NCBI RefSeq assembly: GCF_000016545.1
Contig: NC_009437.1
Span: forward strand, 1,653,501-1,717,500
Direction of reading: 5' to 3'
Origin: Caldicellulosiruptor saccharolyticus DSM 8903
GTDB lineage: Bacteria; Bacillota; Thermoanaerobacteria; Caldicellulosiruptorales; Caldicellulosiruptoraceae
DNA: 64,000 bases
The notes beneath the pieces are model-generated. The model was not told the DNA's origin. It searched no databases and worked only from the letters and a program-made list of their open reading frames with translations. Shown here piece after piece: positions 25,190 to 34,549 of this stretch. Numbering within the stretch: position 1 is the stretch's first letter; every line of letters begins with the position of its first letter. The translations under genes and the position numbers were made by a program.

Positions 25190-25232
25190 GTAGCTGCTTT
25201 TTTATTACAAAAAGCAGCTACTTTTTTTATTC
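25187..25232 (+). terminator. Rho-independent terminator after rho
   Basis: AAAGTAGCTGCTTTTT pairs perfectly with AAAAAGCAGCTACTTT across TATTAC, then a T-run. With a 16-bp stem, it is among the strongest in the window. Confidence 0.92.
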
Positions 25233-25299
25233 TGACAGTTTTTCTGGATTTAACAAAAAAGGCCTTTTGAAATAAACTGATTTTTATGAGGTGAAAAAA

Positions 25300-25872
25300 A
25301 TGAAAGTATGCATTGACCCTGGCCATGGTGGCAGGGACCCTGGCGCAATTGGGAAAAATGGAACAAAAGAAAAGGATATTACTCTTGCTATTGCAAAGAA
25401 GCTAAAATACATCTTGGAAGATGGTGTAAAAGCACAGGTTATACTCACAAGAGACTCTGATAAACTTCCTTGGGGACAAAGAAGTGTTCAAGAAGACCTT
25501 AAAGCACGATGCAAGATTGCAAACGAAAACATGGTAGATATCTTCATCAGTATTCATTGTAACAGCAGTACGAGAGATTCTGCAGAAGGAGCTGAAACAT
25601 ATTATTACAAATATAGCAAAAAAGGATTTTTGTTGGCTTTTGAGGTGCAAAAAAGCATTACTCAAATGTTAAAGCTTGTGAATCGTGGAATAAAATTTGC
25701 AAACTTTTATGTGCTAAGGGAAACAAAAATGCCTGCAATTTTAGTTGAATGCGGTTTTCTCAGCAGTCCAAAGGAAGAAGCAATGCTGAGAAATGATGAC
25801 TTTCAGATCAAGATGGCAATGGCAATTGCAAATGGAGTAGCAGGCTATCAAAAAAATATTGATAAACCTTAA
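25300..25872 (+). CDS. N-acetylmuramoyl-L-alanine amidase (CwlD/Amidase_3 type)
   Basis: Product: 190 residues from ATG 25300, preceded by AGGTG; GTG 25291 lies on that site. Amidase_3 zinc and catalytic motifs: DPGHGGRDPGAIG (His), KEKDITLAIAKKL (Glu), ISIHCNSST (His) and VECGFLSSPKEE (catalytic Glu). It cleaves the bond between muramic acid and the stem peptide. No signal peptide is visible, which is unusual for an amidase acting outside the membrane, though some short CwlD-like proteins are also annotated without one. Whether it belongs to spore cortex maturation cannot be decided here. Confidence 0.85.
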   Translation: MKVCIDPGHGGRDPGAIGKNGTKEKDITLAIAKKLKYILEDGVKAQVILTRDSDKLPWGQRSVQEDLKARCKIANENMVDIFISIHCNSSTRDSAEGAETYYYKYSKKGFLLAFEVQKSITQMLKLVNRGIKFANFYVLRETKMPAILVECGFLSSPKEEAMLRNDDFQIKMAMAIANGVAGYQKNIDKP

Positions 25873-25902
25873 AAAATACTGTATTCTAATAATTAAAAAA
25901 TA

Positions 25903-25936
25903 GAGCCAAAAAACGTACTTGGCTCTTTTTGTTTTT
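25903..25936 (+). terminator. Rho-independent terminator after the amidase
   Basis: GAGCCAA and TTGGCTC pair around AAAAACGTAC-type loop sequence, and TTTTTGTTTTT follows. Confidence 0.85.
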
Positions 25937-25961
25937 AAATTTTTTGCCGAAAGGGATGAAG

Positions 25962-26822
25962 ATGTTGAACATAAAATGGTACACTGATTTTATTCGGATA
26001 AGCGGTGTGCATATTGATTTTGATGCAACATTCTTCAGTGGTCAGTGTTTTAGATGGAAGAAAATGGATGATTTTTACATAGGTGTTGTTGATGAAAAGA
26101 TAATATTCATAAAGCCTCAGGATGAGGATACCTTTGATATTTACAATTGTTCACCTGATGAATTTAAAAAATCTTTTTACTGGTATTTTGATTTAGACAA
26201 GGACTATGATGAAATTTTAGAAAAGTTATCTGGTCACGATAGCATTTTGAAAGAAGCAGTTGAAAAATATAGGGGCATGAGACTTTTGAACCAAGAACCA
26301 TTTGAATGTATGATTTCATTCATTATTTCTCAGAATAACAACATAAAGAGAATTCAGCTTTTGATAGAAAGACTTTGTCAAGCCTTTGGCAAGAAAATAA
26401 CATATAAAGGTTTTGTTTCTTGGTCATTTCCCACACTCGAGAGTCTCTGGAGTAGTTCAATAGATGATTTAAAACTTCTTGGTCTTGGCTACAGAGCAGA
26501 GTATATAAAAGATGCTGTTGAAAAAGTAAAAAATGGACTTATTAATTTTGATGAGCTGACTGATTTGGAGGTACAAAAAGCAAAGCAGGTTTTAAAGACT
26601 ATAAAAGGAATTGGTGATAAGGTTGCCGACTGTATTTTGCTGTATTCTCTACAAAAATACAATGTGTTTCCAATTGATGTGTGGGTAAAAAGAGTGCTCA
26701 AAGAGTATTATGGATTTAAAACAAAAGACCAAATAAGAGACTTTATAAACTCTTTTGGAGATTTAGCAGGCTATGCTCAGCTTTTTCTATTTCACTATAT
26801 AAGAAATAACCACAAAAAATAG
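25962..26822 (+). CDS. OGG1-like 8-oxoguanine DNA glycosylase/AP lyase
   Basis: Product: 286 residues from ATG 25962 (AAAGGG six bases upstream). An N-terminal OGG-type domain (FFSGQCFRWKK) is followed by a HhH-GPD domain: SFIISQNNNIKRIQ, LKTIKGIGDKVADCILLYSL with the catalytic lysine in GDKVADC, and FPIDVWVKRVL with the catalytic aspartate. Family knowledge: removes oxidised guanine opposite cytosine and cleaves the abasic strand. Clostridia often carry this OGG1 type instead of MutM. It stands alone after a terminator and 33 bases before prsW. Confidence 0.88.
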   Translation: MLNIKWYTDFIRISGVHIDFDATFFSGQCFRWKKMDDFYIGVVDEKIIFIKPQDEDTFDIYNCSPDEFKKSFYWYFDLDKDYDEILEKLSGHDSILKEAVEKYRGMRLLNQEPFECMISFIISQNNNIKRIQLLIERLCQAFGKKITYKGFVSWSFPTLESLWSSSIDDLKLLGLGYRAEYIKDAVEKVKNGLINFDELTDLEVQKAKQVLKTIKGIGDKVADCILLYSLQKYNVFPIDVWVKRVLKEYYGFKTKDQIRDFINSFGDLAGYAQLFLFHYIRNNHKK

Positions 26823-26855
26823 AAGAAAAATACAAAATAGTGGAGGATGCTTAGT

Positions 26856-27560
26856 ATGATTCCTTATAAGCTGATAATCCTTAGCATTGCACCATCTTTG
26901 TTTATTGCACTTTATATATATGTAAGAGACAAATTTGAAAAGGAGCCGCTGCACCTTCTTTTAAAGACTTTTGTATGGGGAGTGCTTATAAGCGCTGTTG
27001 TAGTTCCAGTTGAATACTTTTTGATGGCATATGGGAGTATTTCTGCTTCAAGCAGAATTTCTTTTATTGTATTTGAAGCCTTTATTGTAGCAGGTCTAAC
27101 AGAAGAGTATTTTAAAAGACTGGTTGTTTTAAGAATTGCATACGACACACCATATTTTAATCAGCCTTTTGACGGGATTGTTTATTGTGTTTTTTCTGCT
27201 GTAGGGTTTGCGGCAATTGAAAATGTGGGATATGTACTACAATCATTTCAAACATCATATCAAGAAGCTATCACAGTAATTGTTTTAAGAGGTATCATGG
27301 CAGTGCCTGCTCATGCCATGTTCGGGGTTGTAATGGGGTACTATTTGGGTTTCGCAAGATTTGCACCAGCTGATAGAAGCTATTGGTACTTTAAAGTATC
27401 GCTAATTTTGCCAATGCTTCTACATGGATTTTATGATTTTGTATTGATGCTAAATGTCTATGGTGCTTTAGCAATTGTTGGAATATATGAGCTTTTGCTT
27501 TTTATCTACTGTTTGAGGCTAATCAAAAGAAGTCAGGAGATTTCAAGACTATATTTTTAA
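26856..27560 (+). CDS. prsW: PrsW family intramembrane glutamic protease
   Basis: Product: 234 residues from ATG 26856, nine bases after GGAGG. Seven to eight hydrophobic segments are predicted by eye. Family motifs: LTEEYFKRL (EEXXK-like), VGFAAIENVGY, PAHAMFGVVMGYYLG (HXXXG) and LLHGFYDFVL (HXXXD). Family knowledge: PrsW of Bacillus cleaves anti-sigma factor RsiW. No anti-sigma gene is nearby, so the substrate is unknown. Confidence 0.85.
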   Translation: MIPYKLIILSIAPSLFIALYIYVRDKFEKEPLHLLLKTFVWGVLISAVVVPVEYFLMAYGSISASSRISFIVFEAFIVAGLTEEYFKRLVVLRIAYDTPYFNQPFDGIVYCVFSAVGFAAIENVGYVLQSFQTSYQEAITVIVLRGIMAVPAHAMFGVVMGYYLGFARFAPADRSYWYFKVSLILPMLLHGFYDFVLMLNVYGALAIVGIYELLLFIYCLRLIKRSQEISRLYF

Positions 27561-27584
27561 AATTTGTGAGGAGATGAATTTAAA

Positions 27585-28856
27585 GTGACAGCTGAGGAAC
27601 AAGAACGTGAGCTGAAAAAAATTGAAGCTTTTGCATATAGAAACTTGAAAAAAAATTCAATTGTGTCAATCACAGATGGTGCAATCTTTGCCATTGCAAG
27701 CGGAATGCTATCAGTCTCAACTGTTATAGTTTACTTTATTTCACATTATGTAAAGTCAAATACTTTGATTGGTCTTTTGACAACACTGAATGTGCTTTTG
27801 TCAAACTCTCCCCAGATACTTGTTGCTAAAAAGCTTGAGATGCTTGAGACTTACAAAGAGTATTTCATAAAAGTGGCTTTAATAATGCGGCTTATGTGGC
27901 TTCTTTTGGCCATTGACGTGTTTTTGTTTGCTGAAAGAAATGAACTTCTGTTTGTTATACTGTTTTACTTAATTTTCAGTCTTCAAGGATTTTTTGCTTC
28001 ATTTGCAAATATTACATGGTTTAATCTGATTTTAAAACTAATACCTGAGAGACAGCGGAGCAAATTTTTTGGCATCAGGTCGTCAATTGGGGGACTTTGC
28101 GAAACGCTTGGTGCTTTTTTGATGGGTAAAATTTTGAGACTTTTAAGATATCCTTATAACTATGCTCTTTTGTTTTTCATTGCCTTTTTAATAATTATGA
28201 TCTCACTTTATCTCTTTTCACTTATGAAAGAAATTCCACAAAAAAAGCCAAAAAAGGAGATTAACAATAAACACTATTTTAAAAACATGTTTTTGATCTT
28301 AAAAGAGGATAAGAACTTTACATATTACCTGTTTTCAGTTTTATTTATTGGTGCACTTGGTAAGATGCCATTTGGCTTTCAAACTATATTTGCAAAAAAT
28401 AGCCTTGGTATAACTACTGAGCATGTTGCGGTTGCAACAACTATATTGTTGTTTTCTCAAACAGTTGGATATATGATGTGGGGAATTATAGGTTCAAAGT
28501 ATGGGTTTAAAAGTACACTTGTAATTTCTGCTCTCATATTCTTGCCTGCAATTTATTTTACATATTTGATGAGCAATATAAATATTTACTATCTTTCAGT
28601 GGGGCTATTTGGTATTGCACAGAGTGCAAGAAATGTAAATGAGAGCAATTTAGCTGCAAAACTTTGTAAAGACCCATTAAAACAGCCAGCTTATATAGGA
28701 CTTAGAAATTTTTTGATGGGACCTTTTTTTGCATTCAACTCTATTATAGCTGGAGGAATTATTGATGCACTTGGCAAAAATATTCTTTTTGTGATTTCTT
28801 TTTGCTGCATGGTGTTAGGATTTTTTATACTCTGTTTTAAGGTAAAAGAGGAATAA
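27585..28856 (+). CDS. Major facilitator superfamily transporter
   Basis: Product: 423 residues with about twelve hydrophobic helices and the MFS-like loop ERQRSKFFGIRSSIGGLCET between helices 4 and 5. The N-terminal 35 residues are charged and cytoplasmic. Start GTG 27585 with GAGGAGATG upstream. Substrate cannot be inferred. It begins 24 bases after prsW and is probably cotranscribed. Confidence 0.8.
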   Translation: MTAEEQERELKKIEAFAYRNLKKNSIVSITDGAIFAIASGMLSVSTVIVYFISHYVKSNTLIGLLTTLNVLLSNSPQILVAKKLEMLETYKEYFIKVALIMRLMWLLLAIDVFLFAERNELLFVILFYLIFSLQGFFASFANITWFNLILKLIPERQRSKFFGIRSSIGGLCETLGAFLMGKILRLLRYPYNYALLFFIAFLIIMISLYLFSLMKEIPQKKPKKEINNKHYFKNMFLILKEDKNFTYYLFSVLFIGALGKMPFGFQTIFAKNSLGITTEHVAVATTILLFSQTVGYMMWGIIGSKYGFKSTLVISALIFLPAIYFTYLMSNINIYYLSVGLFGIAQSARNVNESNLAAKLCKDPLKQPAYIGLRNFLMGPFFAFNSIIAGGIIDALGKNILFVISFCCMVLGFFILCFKVKEE

Positions 28857-28869
28857 GGATTCAGTTTGA

Positions 28870-28903
28870 TTGACAGGAGAATTAGTGTGTATTAGAATAC
28901 ACA
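28870..28903 (+). promoter_or_regulatory. vapBC promoter with overlapping operator palindrome
   Basis: TTGACA (28870-28875) and TAGAAT (28893-28898) are 17 bases apart. The inverted repeat TGTGTATT-AG-AATACACA (28886-28903) covers the -10 box and ends 18 bases before the vapB start. Family knowledge: VapB-type antitoxins repress their own promoter by binding such palindromes, helped by VapC. Confidence 0.78.
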
Positions 28904-28920
28904 TTAGGAGGTGTATAAAG

Positions 28921-29121
28921 ATGAGAACAAATATAATTTTGAACGATGAACTTTTAAAAAAAGCGATGGAGATAGCAGGGGTTAAAACTAAGAAGGAAGC
29001 TGTTGAGATTGCTTTAAAAGAGTTTGTTGAGAATCACAGTCGGAAGAAATTGTCAGAACTGAGAGGTAAAATTTCATTTGCAGAAGATTATGATTATAAA
29101 GAAATGAGGCTGAATTCATGA
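28921..29121 (+). CDS. vapB: VapB-type antitoxin
   Basis: Product: 66 residues from ATG 28921, with AGGAGGTG upstream. MRTNIILNDELLKKAMEIAG and the following VKTKKEAVEIALKEFVE form a ribbon-helix-helix DNA-binding fold. The C-terminal part (RGKISFAEDYDYKEMRLNS) would wrap the toxin. It overlaps vapC by four bases. It is likely to be autorepressing through the palindrome at 28886. Confidence 0.88.
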   Translation: MRTNIILNDELLKKAMEIAGVKTKKEAVEIALKEFVENHSRKKLSELRGKISFAEDYDYKEMRLNS

Positions 29122-29516
29122 TTTTAGTTGATACTTCAGTATTGATAGATTACTTTAAAGGAAACGCAAATGAAAAAGTTGAGAAGTTACATTATGTAAT
29201 TTCTAACAATATACCATTTGGTATTTGTAATATAGTGTATCAGGAGATTTTGCAAGGTGCGAAGGATGAGAAAGAATTCAAACTGCTCAAGGAATATTTA
29301 AGTAGCCAGAGATTCTATGATTTGAAAAACGGTAAAGAGTCGTATGAAAAGGCTGCAGAGTTATATTTTAAATGCAAGAAAAAAGGAATCAGTATAAGAA
29401 GTACAATTGACGTGATAATTGCTCAAATAGCAATTGAAAATGGTTTACTGCTTCTTCACAACGATAAAGATTTTTCTCAGATTGCTTTGGTAGAGCCAAA
29501 GTTAAAAGAGTTTTAA
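29118..29516 (+). CDS. vapC: VapC-type PIN-domain ribonuclease toxin
   Basis: Product: 132 residues. PIN-domain acidic residues are in place: MILVDTSVLIDYFKG (first Asp pair), a Glu in YQEILQGAKDEKE, and IDVIIAQIAIENGLLLLHNDKDF with the C-terminal acidic cluster. Family knowledge: Mg2+-dependent endoribonucleases, often cutting tRNA or rRNA; the target here is unknown. The ATG overlaps the vapB stop (ATGA). Confidence 0.9.
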   Translation: MILVDTSVLIDYFKGNANEKVEKLHYVISNNIPFGICNIVYQEILQGAKDEKEFKLLKEYLSSQRFYDLKNGKESYEKAAELYFKCKKKGISIRSTIDVIIAQIAIENGLLLLHNDKDFSQIALVEPKLKEF

Positions 29517-29674
29517 GGAAGTTATTGTAAATTGTTTTTTTAATTCTTCTAAAAAGCTCTTGTAAAAGATACATAACTGTTGTAAAATATTTTTGCGCCT
29601 TTATGGGTGTGAGAAAGCTGTGGGTTCGAAAAAATAACAGAATTTAACATAAATTTTAGCAGGAGGTGAATAAA

Positions 29675-29884
29675 ATGAAGGAAGGAATCCATCTAACATA
29701 TTATCATGATGCGGTTGTAAGATGTGCATGTGGTGAGACATTTATAACTGGTTCAACAAAGAAGGAAATCCATGTTGAAATTTGTTCAAAATGCCATCCA
29801 TTTTTTACAGGAAAGCAGAAATTTGTTGATACAACAGGAAGAGTGGAGAGGTTTATGAAGAAATATGGTCTTGACCAGAAATAG
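29675..29884 (+). CDS. rpmE: 50S ribosomal protein L31
   Basis: Product: 69 residues from ATG 29675, behind AGGAGGTG. Zinc-binding cysteines CACGETF and [15 protein letters not shown] identify the zinc form of L31. It is monocistronic: vapC ends 158 bases earlier and a terminator follows. Confidence 0.96.
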   Translation: MKEGIHLTYYHDAVVRCACGETFITGSTKKEIHVEICSKCHPFFTGKQKFVDTTGRVERFMKKYGLDQK

Positions 29885-29903
29885 AGTTTAAGAGGCGCAC
29901 ATA

Positions 29904-29937
29904 AAAAAGGATTAGCCTGTGCTAATCCTTTTTGTTT
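29904..29937 (+). terminator. Rho-independent terminator after rpmE
   Basis: AAAAAGGATTAGC pairs perfectly with GCTAATCCTTTTT around CTGT, with a T-rich tail. Confidence 0.92.
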
Positions 29938-29967
29938 TATAAATTCTTAAAAGATAGGAAGATGAGT

Positions 29968-30909
29968 ATGAAAAAAACTACAATTGGTGGTATGGCCTTG
30001 ATTGAGGGTATTATGATGAAAGGGCCAAAAAAGATTTCAATTGTAATAAGAAAGCCGAACGGAGAGCTTTACAAAGAAGTAAAGGATTTGTCTATCGATG
30101 ACACAAACAAATTTAAGAAAATCCCTTTTATAAGAGGAGTTTTTATCCTATTTGAACAAATGTTCTTGGGCACAAGAGCTCTGGTGAAATCAGCTGACAT
30201 TGCCATGCAAGATTTGCCGCAAGAGGAAAGAGAAAAACAAAAGGACTTTTTTGACAGACTTTTTGAAAAGAAATTTTTTCAGAAAATTGGGATTAGTGAT
30301 ATTGCTATCTACTTTTCAGTTATATTATCAGTCATATTAGGAATACTCTTGTTTTTTTATATCCCAACGTGGTCTGTTGAGATTTTTAAAAAGTTTGATA
30401 TAAACAACTTTGGCAAAAATATGATAGAAGGAATAGTAAGAGTAATAGTCTTTATTCTCTATTTATTTTTTGCATCACAGATGAAAGAAATAAAGAGGGT
30501 GTTTGAATACCATGGTGCTGAACACAAAACAATATTTGCATATGAAAATGGATCAGAATTAACTGTACAAAATATAAAAAAGTTTTCTACACATCATCCT
30601 CGCTGCGGCACAAGTTTCTTGTTTATTGTGATAATCATTAGTATTATTGTATTTACATTATCAGGTTGGCAGTCTGTGCTGATAAGAACAACTTTAAGAC
30701 TTTTGCTACTACCTATTATTGTTGGTATTTCATATGAGATAATAAGATGGGCGGGAAAGAGCGAAAGCTTTCTTGCCAAGATAGTCTCATATCCTGGGCT
30801 TTGGCTTCAGAACATAACAACAAGAGAGCCTGATGAAAAGCAGATAGAGGTTGCAATTGAAGCATTAAAAGAGGTCATTCCGGAGGATAAAAGCTTAGAT
30901 GAATGGTAG
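29968..30909 (+). CDS. DUF1385 membrane protein
   Basis: Product: 313 residues from ATG 29968 (AGGAAG upstream). Family marks: IGGMALIEGIMMKGP at the N-terminus, FIRGVFILFEQMFLGTRAL, YHGAEHKTIFAYENG, and HHPRCGTSFLFIVIIISIIV. About four membrane helices. Family knowledge: conserved in Firmicutes between rpmE and prmC/prfA, with no proven function. The His/Cys motifs suggest metal binding. It overlaps prmC by 11 bases. Confidence 0.88.
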   Translation: MKKTTIGGMALIEGIMMKGPKKISIVIRKPNGELYKEVKDLSIDDTNKFKKIPFIRGVFILFEQMFLGTRALVKSADIAMQDLPQEEREKQKDFFDRLFEKKFFQKIGISDIAIYFSVILSVILGILLFFYIPTWSVEIFKKFDINNFGKNMIEGIVRVIVFILYLFFASQMKEIKRVFEYHGAEHKTIFAYENGSELTVQNIKKFSTHHPRCGTSFLFIVIIISIIVFTLSGWQSVLIRTTLRLLLLPIIVGISYEIIRWAGKSESFLAKIVSYPGLWLQNITTREPDEKQIEVAIEALKEVIPEDKSLDEW

Positions 30910-31768
30910 CAAAGACAAAAAATTGGGTAGTGTTTTAGAAGAGGTAATAAATATTTTAAAGGATTACTGCGCTGAAAACGGCGAGGATTACAAACGGATT
31001 GCTATCTTGCTGGTTTCTCAGATACTAAACATTGACAAAAGTCAGGCTATATTAGAAAAGAATTTGACAATTGAAGAAGAGGATTATCAAAGAATAATTT
31101 CTGCAGCAAAAAAATACACGATGGATTTTCCTCTTCAGTATTGTACAAACAAAGCATATTTTATGGGACTTGAATTTTATGTTGACGAGGATGTTTTAAT
31201 TCCTCGTTTTGACACAGAAACATTGATAGAAGTTGCAATTGAGCTTTTTAACAGAAAAGAAAACCTTAATTTTTTAGATGTAGGGACTGGGAGTGGCTGT
31301 ATTGCAATTGCTCTTTGTAAATTTTTAGATTGCAAGGTCATTGCAGTGGATATCTCAGAAAATGCTTTAAGGGTTGCTGAAAAGAATGCCAAATTAAATG
31401 GTGTTTTTGATAAAATTCATTTTGTAAAAAGCAATTTATTTGAAAACATTCCACCTTCGCTCAAGTTTGATGCAATCTTTAGTAATCCACCTTATATATC
31501 TGAGAATGAGATTTCAATGCTTGATAAAAGAGTTTTAAAGGAACCAAAACAAGCCTTATTCTCAAAAGAAAATGGGCTGTACTACTTTCAAGAGATTGCT
31601 AAAAATGCCAGGCAATATTTGAAAAAAGGCGGGTATATTATTTTTGAGGTAGGGTATAGGCAATCCCAGCATGTGAAAAAGATTTTGAAGGATTTAGGGT
31701 ATGTTGATATAAAATCGAAGAATGATTTGAATAATATAGAAAGATGTGTATATGCAACTTTGGGGTAA
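30899..31768 (+). CDS. prmC: Release factor glutamine methyltransferase PrmC
   Basis: Product: 289 residues. An N-terminal helical domain binds the release factor. The Rossmann SAM domain has LDVGTGSGCIAIAL and the catalytic FSNPPYISENEI (NPPY). It methylates the glutamine of the GGQ motif in RF1 and RF2. The RF1 gene is next, 24 bases downstream, the usual pairing. GGAGG lies about 13 bases before the ATG, inside the upstream gene. Confidence 0.94.
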   Translation: MNGSKDKKLGSVLEEVINILKDYCAENGEDYKRIAILLVSQILNIDKSQAILEKNLTIEEEDYQRIISAAKKYTMDFPLQYCTNKAYFMGLEFYVDEDVLIPRFDTETLIEVAIELFNRKENLNFLDVGTGSGCIAIALCKFLDCKVIAVDISENALRVAEKNAKLNGVFDKIHFVKSNLFENIPPSLKFDAIFSNPPYISENEISMLDKRVLKEPKQALFSKENGLYYFQEIAKNARQYLKKGGYIIFEVGYRQSQHVKKILKDLGYVDIKSKNDLNNIERCVYATLG

Positions 31769-31792
31769 AAATATAACAGTAGGGGTGATTTG

Positions 31793-32860
31793 ATGATAGA
31801 AAAACTTCAGGTAATTGAGGAAAAATATTTAGAGCTTGAAAAGAAGATCTCAGATCCTGAGATAATCAATAACAATCAAGAGTGGCAAAAGCTTATGAAA
31901 GAGCACAGCAACTTACAACCAATTGTTGAAAAGTTCAGAGAGTACAAAAGGATAATAAAGACAATTGAAGAAGCTGAAGAGCTTTTAGATACAAATCTTG
32001 ATGAAGATTTTGAAAAGCTTGTAAAAGAAGAGTTAAATCAAGCAAAAGAGCAAAAGGAGATAGTAGAAAGAGAGCTTAAAATTTTACTTTTGCCCAAGGA
32101 CCCAAACGACGAAAAAAATGTTATAATGGAGATAAGGGCAGGGGCAGGTGGCGAGGAAGCAGCACTTTTTGCTGCAGAGCTTTTTAGGATGTATTCAAGG
32201 TATGCTGAGAGGAAGAATTGGAAGGTTGAAGTGATGTCAACAAGTGAAAGTGATCTTGACGGTTTTAAAGAAGTCATATTTATGATAAGTGGCAAAGGCG
32301 CATACAGTAGGCTAAAATACGAAAGTGGTGTTCACAGAGTCCAAAGAGTGCCAGTTACAGAGTCAGGTGGAAGAATCCATACATCCACAGCAACTGTGGC
32401 AGTGCTTCCTGAAGTTGAGGATGTTGAGGTTGAGATAAGAGAAGAGGACCTTGAGATTGAGACATTTAGAGCAGGTGGTGCAGGTGGTCAGCATGTAAAC
32501 AAAACAGAATCTGCTGTAAGAATAACTCACAAACCTACAGGAATTGTTGTATCCTGTCAAGATGAGAGATCGCAGCATGCAAACAGGGACAGAGCTATGA
32601 AAATTTTAAGAGCGAGGCTTTATGACTATTATCAGTCCTTGCAGCAAAAGGAGATAGAGTCACAGAGGCGAAGCCAGGTTGGAACAGGTGATAGAAGCGA
32701 ACGAATCCGCACTTACAACTTTCCTCAAGGTCGTGTGACAGATCATAGGATAGGGCTAACACTTTATAAGCTTGAGCAAGTTTTAGACGGTGACCTTGAC
32801 GAGATAATTGATGCACTCATAACACATTTTCAGACAGAGAGATTAAAAGAGGTTGGCTAA
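31793..32860 (+). CDS. prfA: Peptide chain release factor 1
   Basis: Product: 355 residues from ATG 31793 (GGGGTGA upstream; TTG 31790 is the alternative). The GGQ catalytic motif is seen in [18 protein letters not shown], and the anticodon-mimic region lies near [13 protein letters not shown]. It recognises UAA and UAG and triggers peptide release. Its glutamine is the target of the upstream PrmC. Confidence 0.96.
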   Translation: MIEKLQVIEEKYLELEKKISDPEIINNNQEWQKLMKEHSNLQPIVEKFREYKRIIKTIEEAEELLDTNLDEDFEKLVKEELNQAKEQKEIVERELKILLLPKDPNDEKNVIMEIRAGAGGEEAALFAAELFRMYSRYAERKNWKVEVMSTSESDLDGFKEVIFMISGKGAYSRLKYESGVHRVQRVPVTESGGRIHTSTATVAVLPEVEDVEVEIREEDLEIETFRAGGAGGQHVNKTESAVRITHKPTGIVVSCQDERSQHANRDRAMKILRARLYDYYQSLQQKEIESQRRSQVGTGDRSERIRTYNFPQGRVTDHRIGLTLYKLEQVLDGDLDEIIDALITHFQTERLKEVG

Positions 32861-32921
32861 GGTGCCGATAATAAATATGATAGTATGTGCAAAATTTCAA
32901 AAAAAGGGATGATGAAGAAAG

Positions 32922-33719
32922 ATGGATATATTGTCAATTGGCGGGCTTATTTTGGGCTTTGGTTCACTTTTGACTGCATTTATAATTGAAAAAGGTAATC
33001 CAGCAAAGCTTTTGCAGATTTCTGCTGCGATGATCGTGTTTGGAGGGACAATTGCAGCTGTGTTGGTTTCATTTCCAATGTCTGAGATAAAGCTTGCAAT
33101 AAAGCATCTGAAAATGGTGTTTATGGACAAGAAGATAGACTTTTCGGGGATTGTGGAACAGCTCGTGCAGCTATCTGACAGGGCACGAAAAGAAGGGCTT
33201 TTAGCTCTTGAGCAAGAAATTCCCAATATCCAAAATCCTCTTTTGAAAAAGGGTTTGGGGTTGGTTGTTGATGGAATTGAAGGTGAGGTCATAAGGGACA
33301 TTTTAGATAGAGAGGTATATCTTGCAGAAAATGAGCTAAGAGCTGCAGCAGAGGTTTTTGAAGCAGCAGGTGGTTATTCGCCTACAATGGGTATTATTGG
33401 TACTGTAATGGGGCTAATTTCGGTTTTGAGCAACATATCAAATCCTGACGAAGTTGCACCAGCAATAGCTGTTGCTTTTGTTGCTACTTTATACGGAGTT
33501 TCCTTTGCAAATCTTGTATGGCTTAACTTTGGTAAAAAGATTAAGACAAAAGCAAAACAAGAAAAGATGTTAAATGAAATTATTGTGGAAGGACTTTTAT
33601 CAATCCAAGCAGGGGAAAATCCCAGAATACTGAGAGAGAAAATAGGTGGAATTCTCCCAGAAGGCAAGCAGCAAGAAAGGCAAGCTGGAGAGGCTGCAAG
33701 CGCTACAATTGGGGGTTGA
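32922..33719 (+). CDS. motA: Flagellar motor stator protein MotA
   Basis: Product: 265 residues with four hydrophobic segments: SIGGLILGFGSLLTAFIIE, ISAAMIVFGGTIAAVLVSF, and two near the C-terminus (TMGIIGTVMGLISVLSNI, AIAVAFVATLYGVSFANLV) carrying the conserved prolines. The large cytoplasmic loop (about 75-170) contacts the rotor. With MotB it forms an ion-conducting stator. No other motility genes are in view; the pair is a small operon. Confidence 0.92.
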   Translation: MDILSIGGLILGFGSLLTAFIIEKGNPAKLLQISAAMIVFGGTIAAVLVSFPMSEIKLAIKHLKMVFMDKKIDFSGIVEQLVQLSDRARKEGLLALEQEIPNIQNPLLKKGLGLVVDGIEGEVIRDILDREVYLAENELRAAAEVFEAAGGYSPTMGIIGTVMGLISVLSNISNPDEVAPAIAVAFVATLYGVSFANLVWLNFGKKIKTKAKQEKMLNEIIVEGLLSIQAGENPRILREKIGGILPEGKQQERQAGEAASATIGG

Positions 33720-33724
33720 TATAG

Positions 33725-34498
33725 ATGGGAAGGAGAAGAGTTGAGGAACCAGAAAAAGAAAATCATGAACGATGGCTTATTACTTATTCAGACTTGATTA
33801 CACTTTTGCTAATTTATTTTGTGGTCCTTTATTCAATGAGCAAAATTGATATAGATAAATACAAAAACTTTACAGAATCGCTGACATCTGTATTAAAAGG
33901 TACTGCTTATATCTTTGAAAATTCTGGTCCCTCTATTTTGGAAGGACTTTCAGGAAAGAATGTAAAAGGGACAAATACTGACATTGGTGGAACAACCAAA
34001 AATAGACAAATGACTGAAGAAGAGATTATAAATGATATCCAAAAGCAGGTTTTGAGCCTTATTAAGGAACATGGTATTGAAGGCAAAGTGCTTGTGATAC
34101 AGGAAGAAAGAGGACTGTCAATATTACTTAAAGATGTTCTCTTTAACAGTGGCTCTGCGCAGCTGACACCTCAGGCAAAAGAAGTTGTGCATGAAATTGC
34201 AAAAATTTTAGAAAAAGTTCCGAATAATAATATTAGGATTGAAGGACATACAGACAATGTTCCCATTCATAACAAGTACTTTTATTCAAACTGGGAGCTT
34301 TCAACTGCAAGAGCGACTACTGTTTTACAAGAAATTCTAAGAGTTTCGAAAGTAAAACCAGAAAGATTTTCTGTTGTGGGATATGGTGAATATAGGCCAA
34401 TTGCATCAAACAAAACACCTCAGGGAAGAGCTCTTAACAGAAGAGTTACCATTGTGATTTTAAGAACTGTTTACAGCAAAGCAGAGCCGGCAAGGTAA
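33725..34498 (+). CDS. motB: Flagellar motor stator protein MotB
   Basis: Product: 257 residues. One N-terminal helix (WLITYSDLITLLLIYFVVLY) carries the ion-binding aspartate in YSDLI. A plug and linker follow, and then an OmpA-type peptidoglycan-binding domain (IRIEGHTDNVPIHNKYF, NWELSTARATTV, VVGYGEYRPIASN). Anchors the stator to the wall. It begins five bases after motA. By comparison with known MotB and PomB, Asp with YSDLI alone does not settle whether H+ or Na+ is used. Confidence 0.92.
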   Translation: MGRRRVEEPEKENHERWLITYSDLITLLLIYFVVLYSMSKIDIDKYKNFTESLTSVLKGTAYIFENSGPSILEGLSGKNVKGTNTDIGGTTKNRQMTEEEIINDIQKQVLSLIKEHGIEGKVLVIQEERGLSILLKDVLFNSGSAQLTPQAKEVVHEIAKILEKVPNNNIRIEGHTDNVPIHNKYFYSNWELSTARATTVLQEILRVSKVKPERFSVVGYGEYRPIASNKTPQGRALNRRVTIVILRTVYSKAEPAR

Positions 34499-34549
34499 AT
34501 ATTTTGTATTTTTTGTTTATAAAGATTTGAACTTTGTCATAATATTTAA

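Noticed and set aside
29517..29674. Structured leader or riboswitch before rpmE
   Set aside because: I saw only a weak promoter-like TTGTAA-17-TAAAAT and no stable conserved fold.
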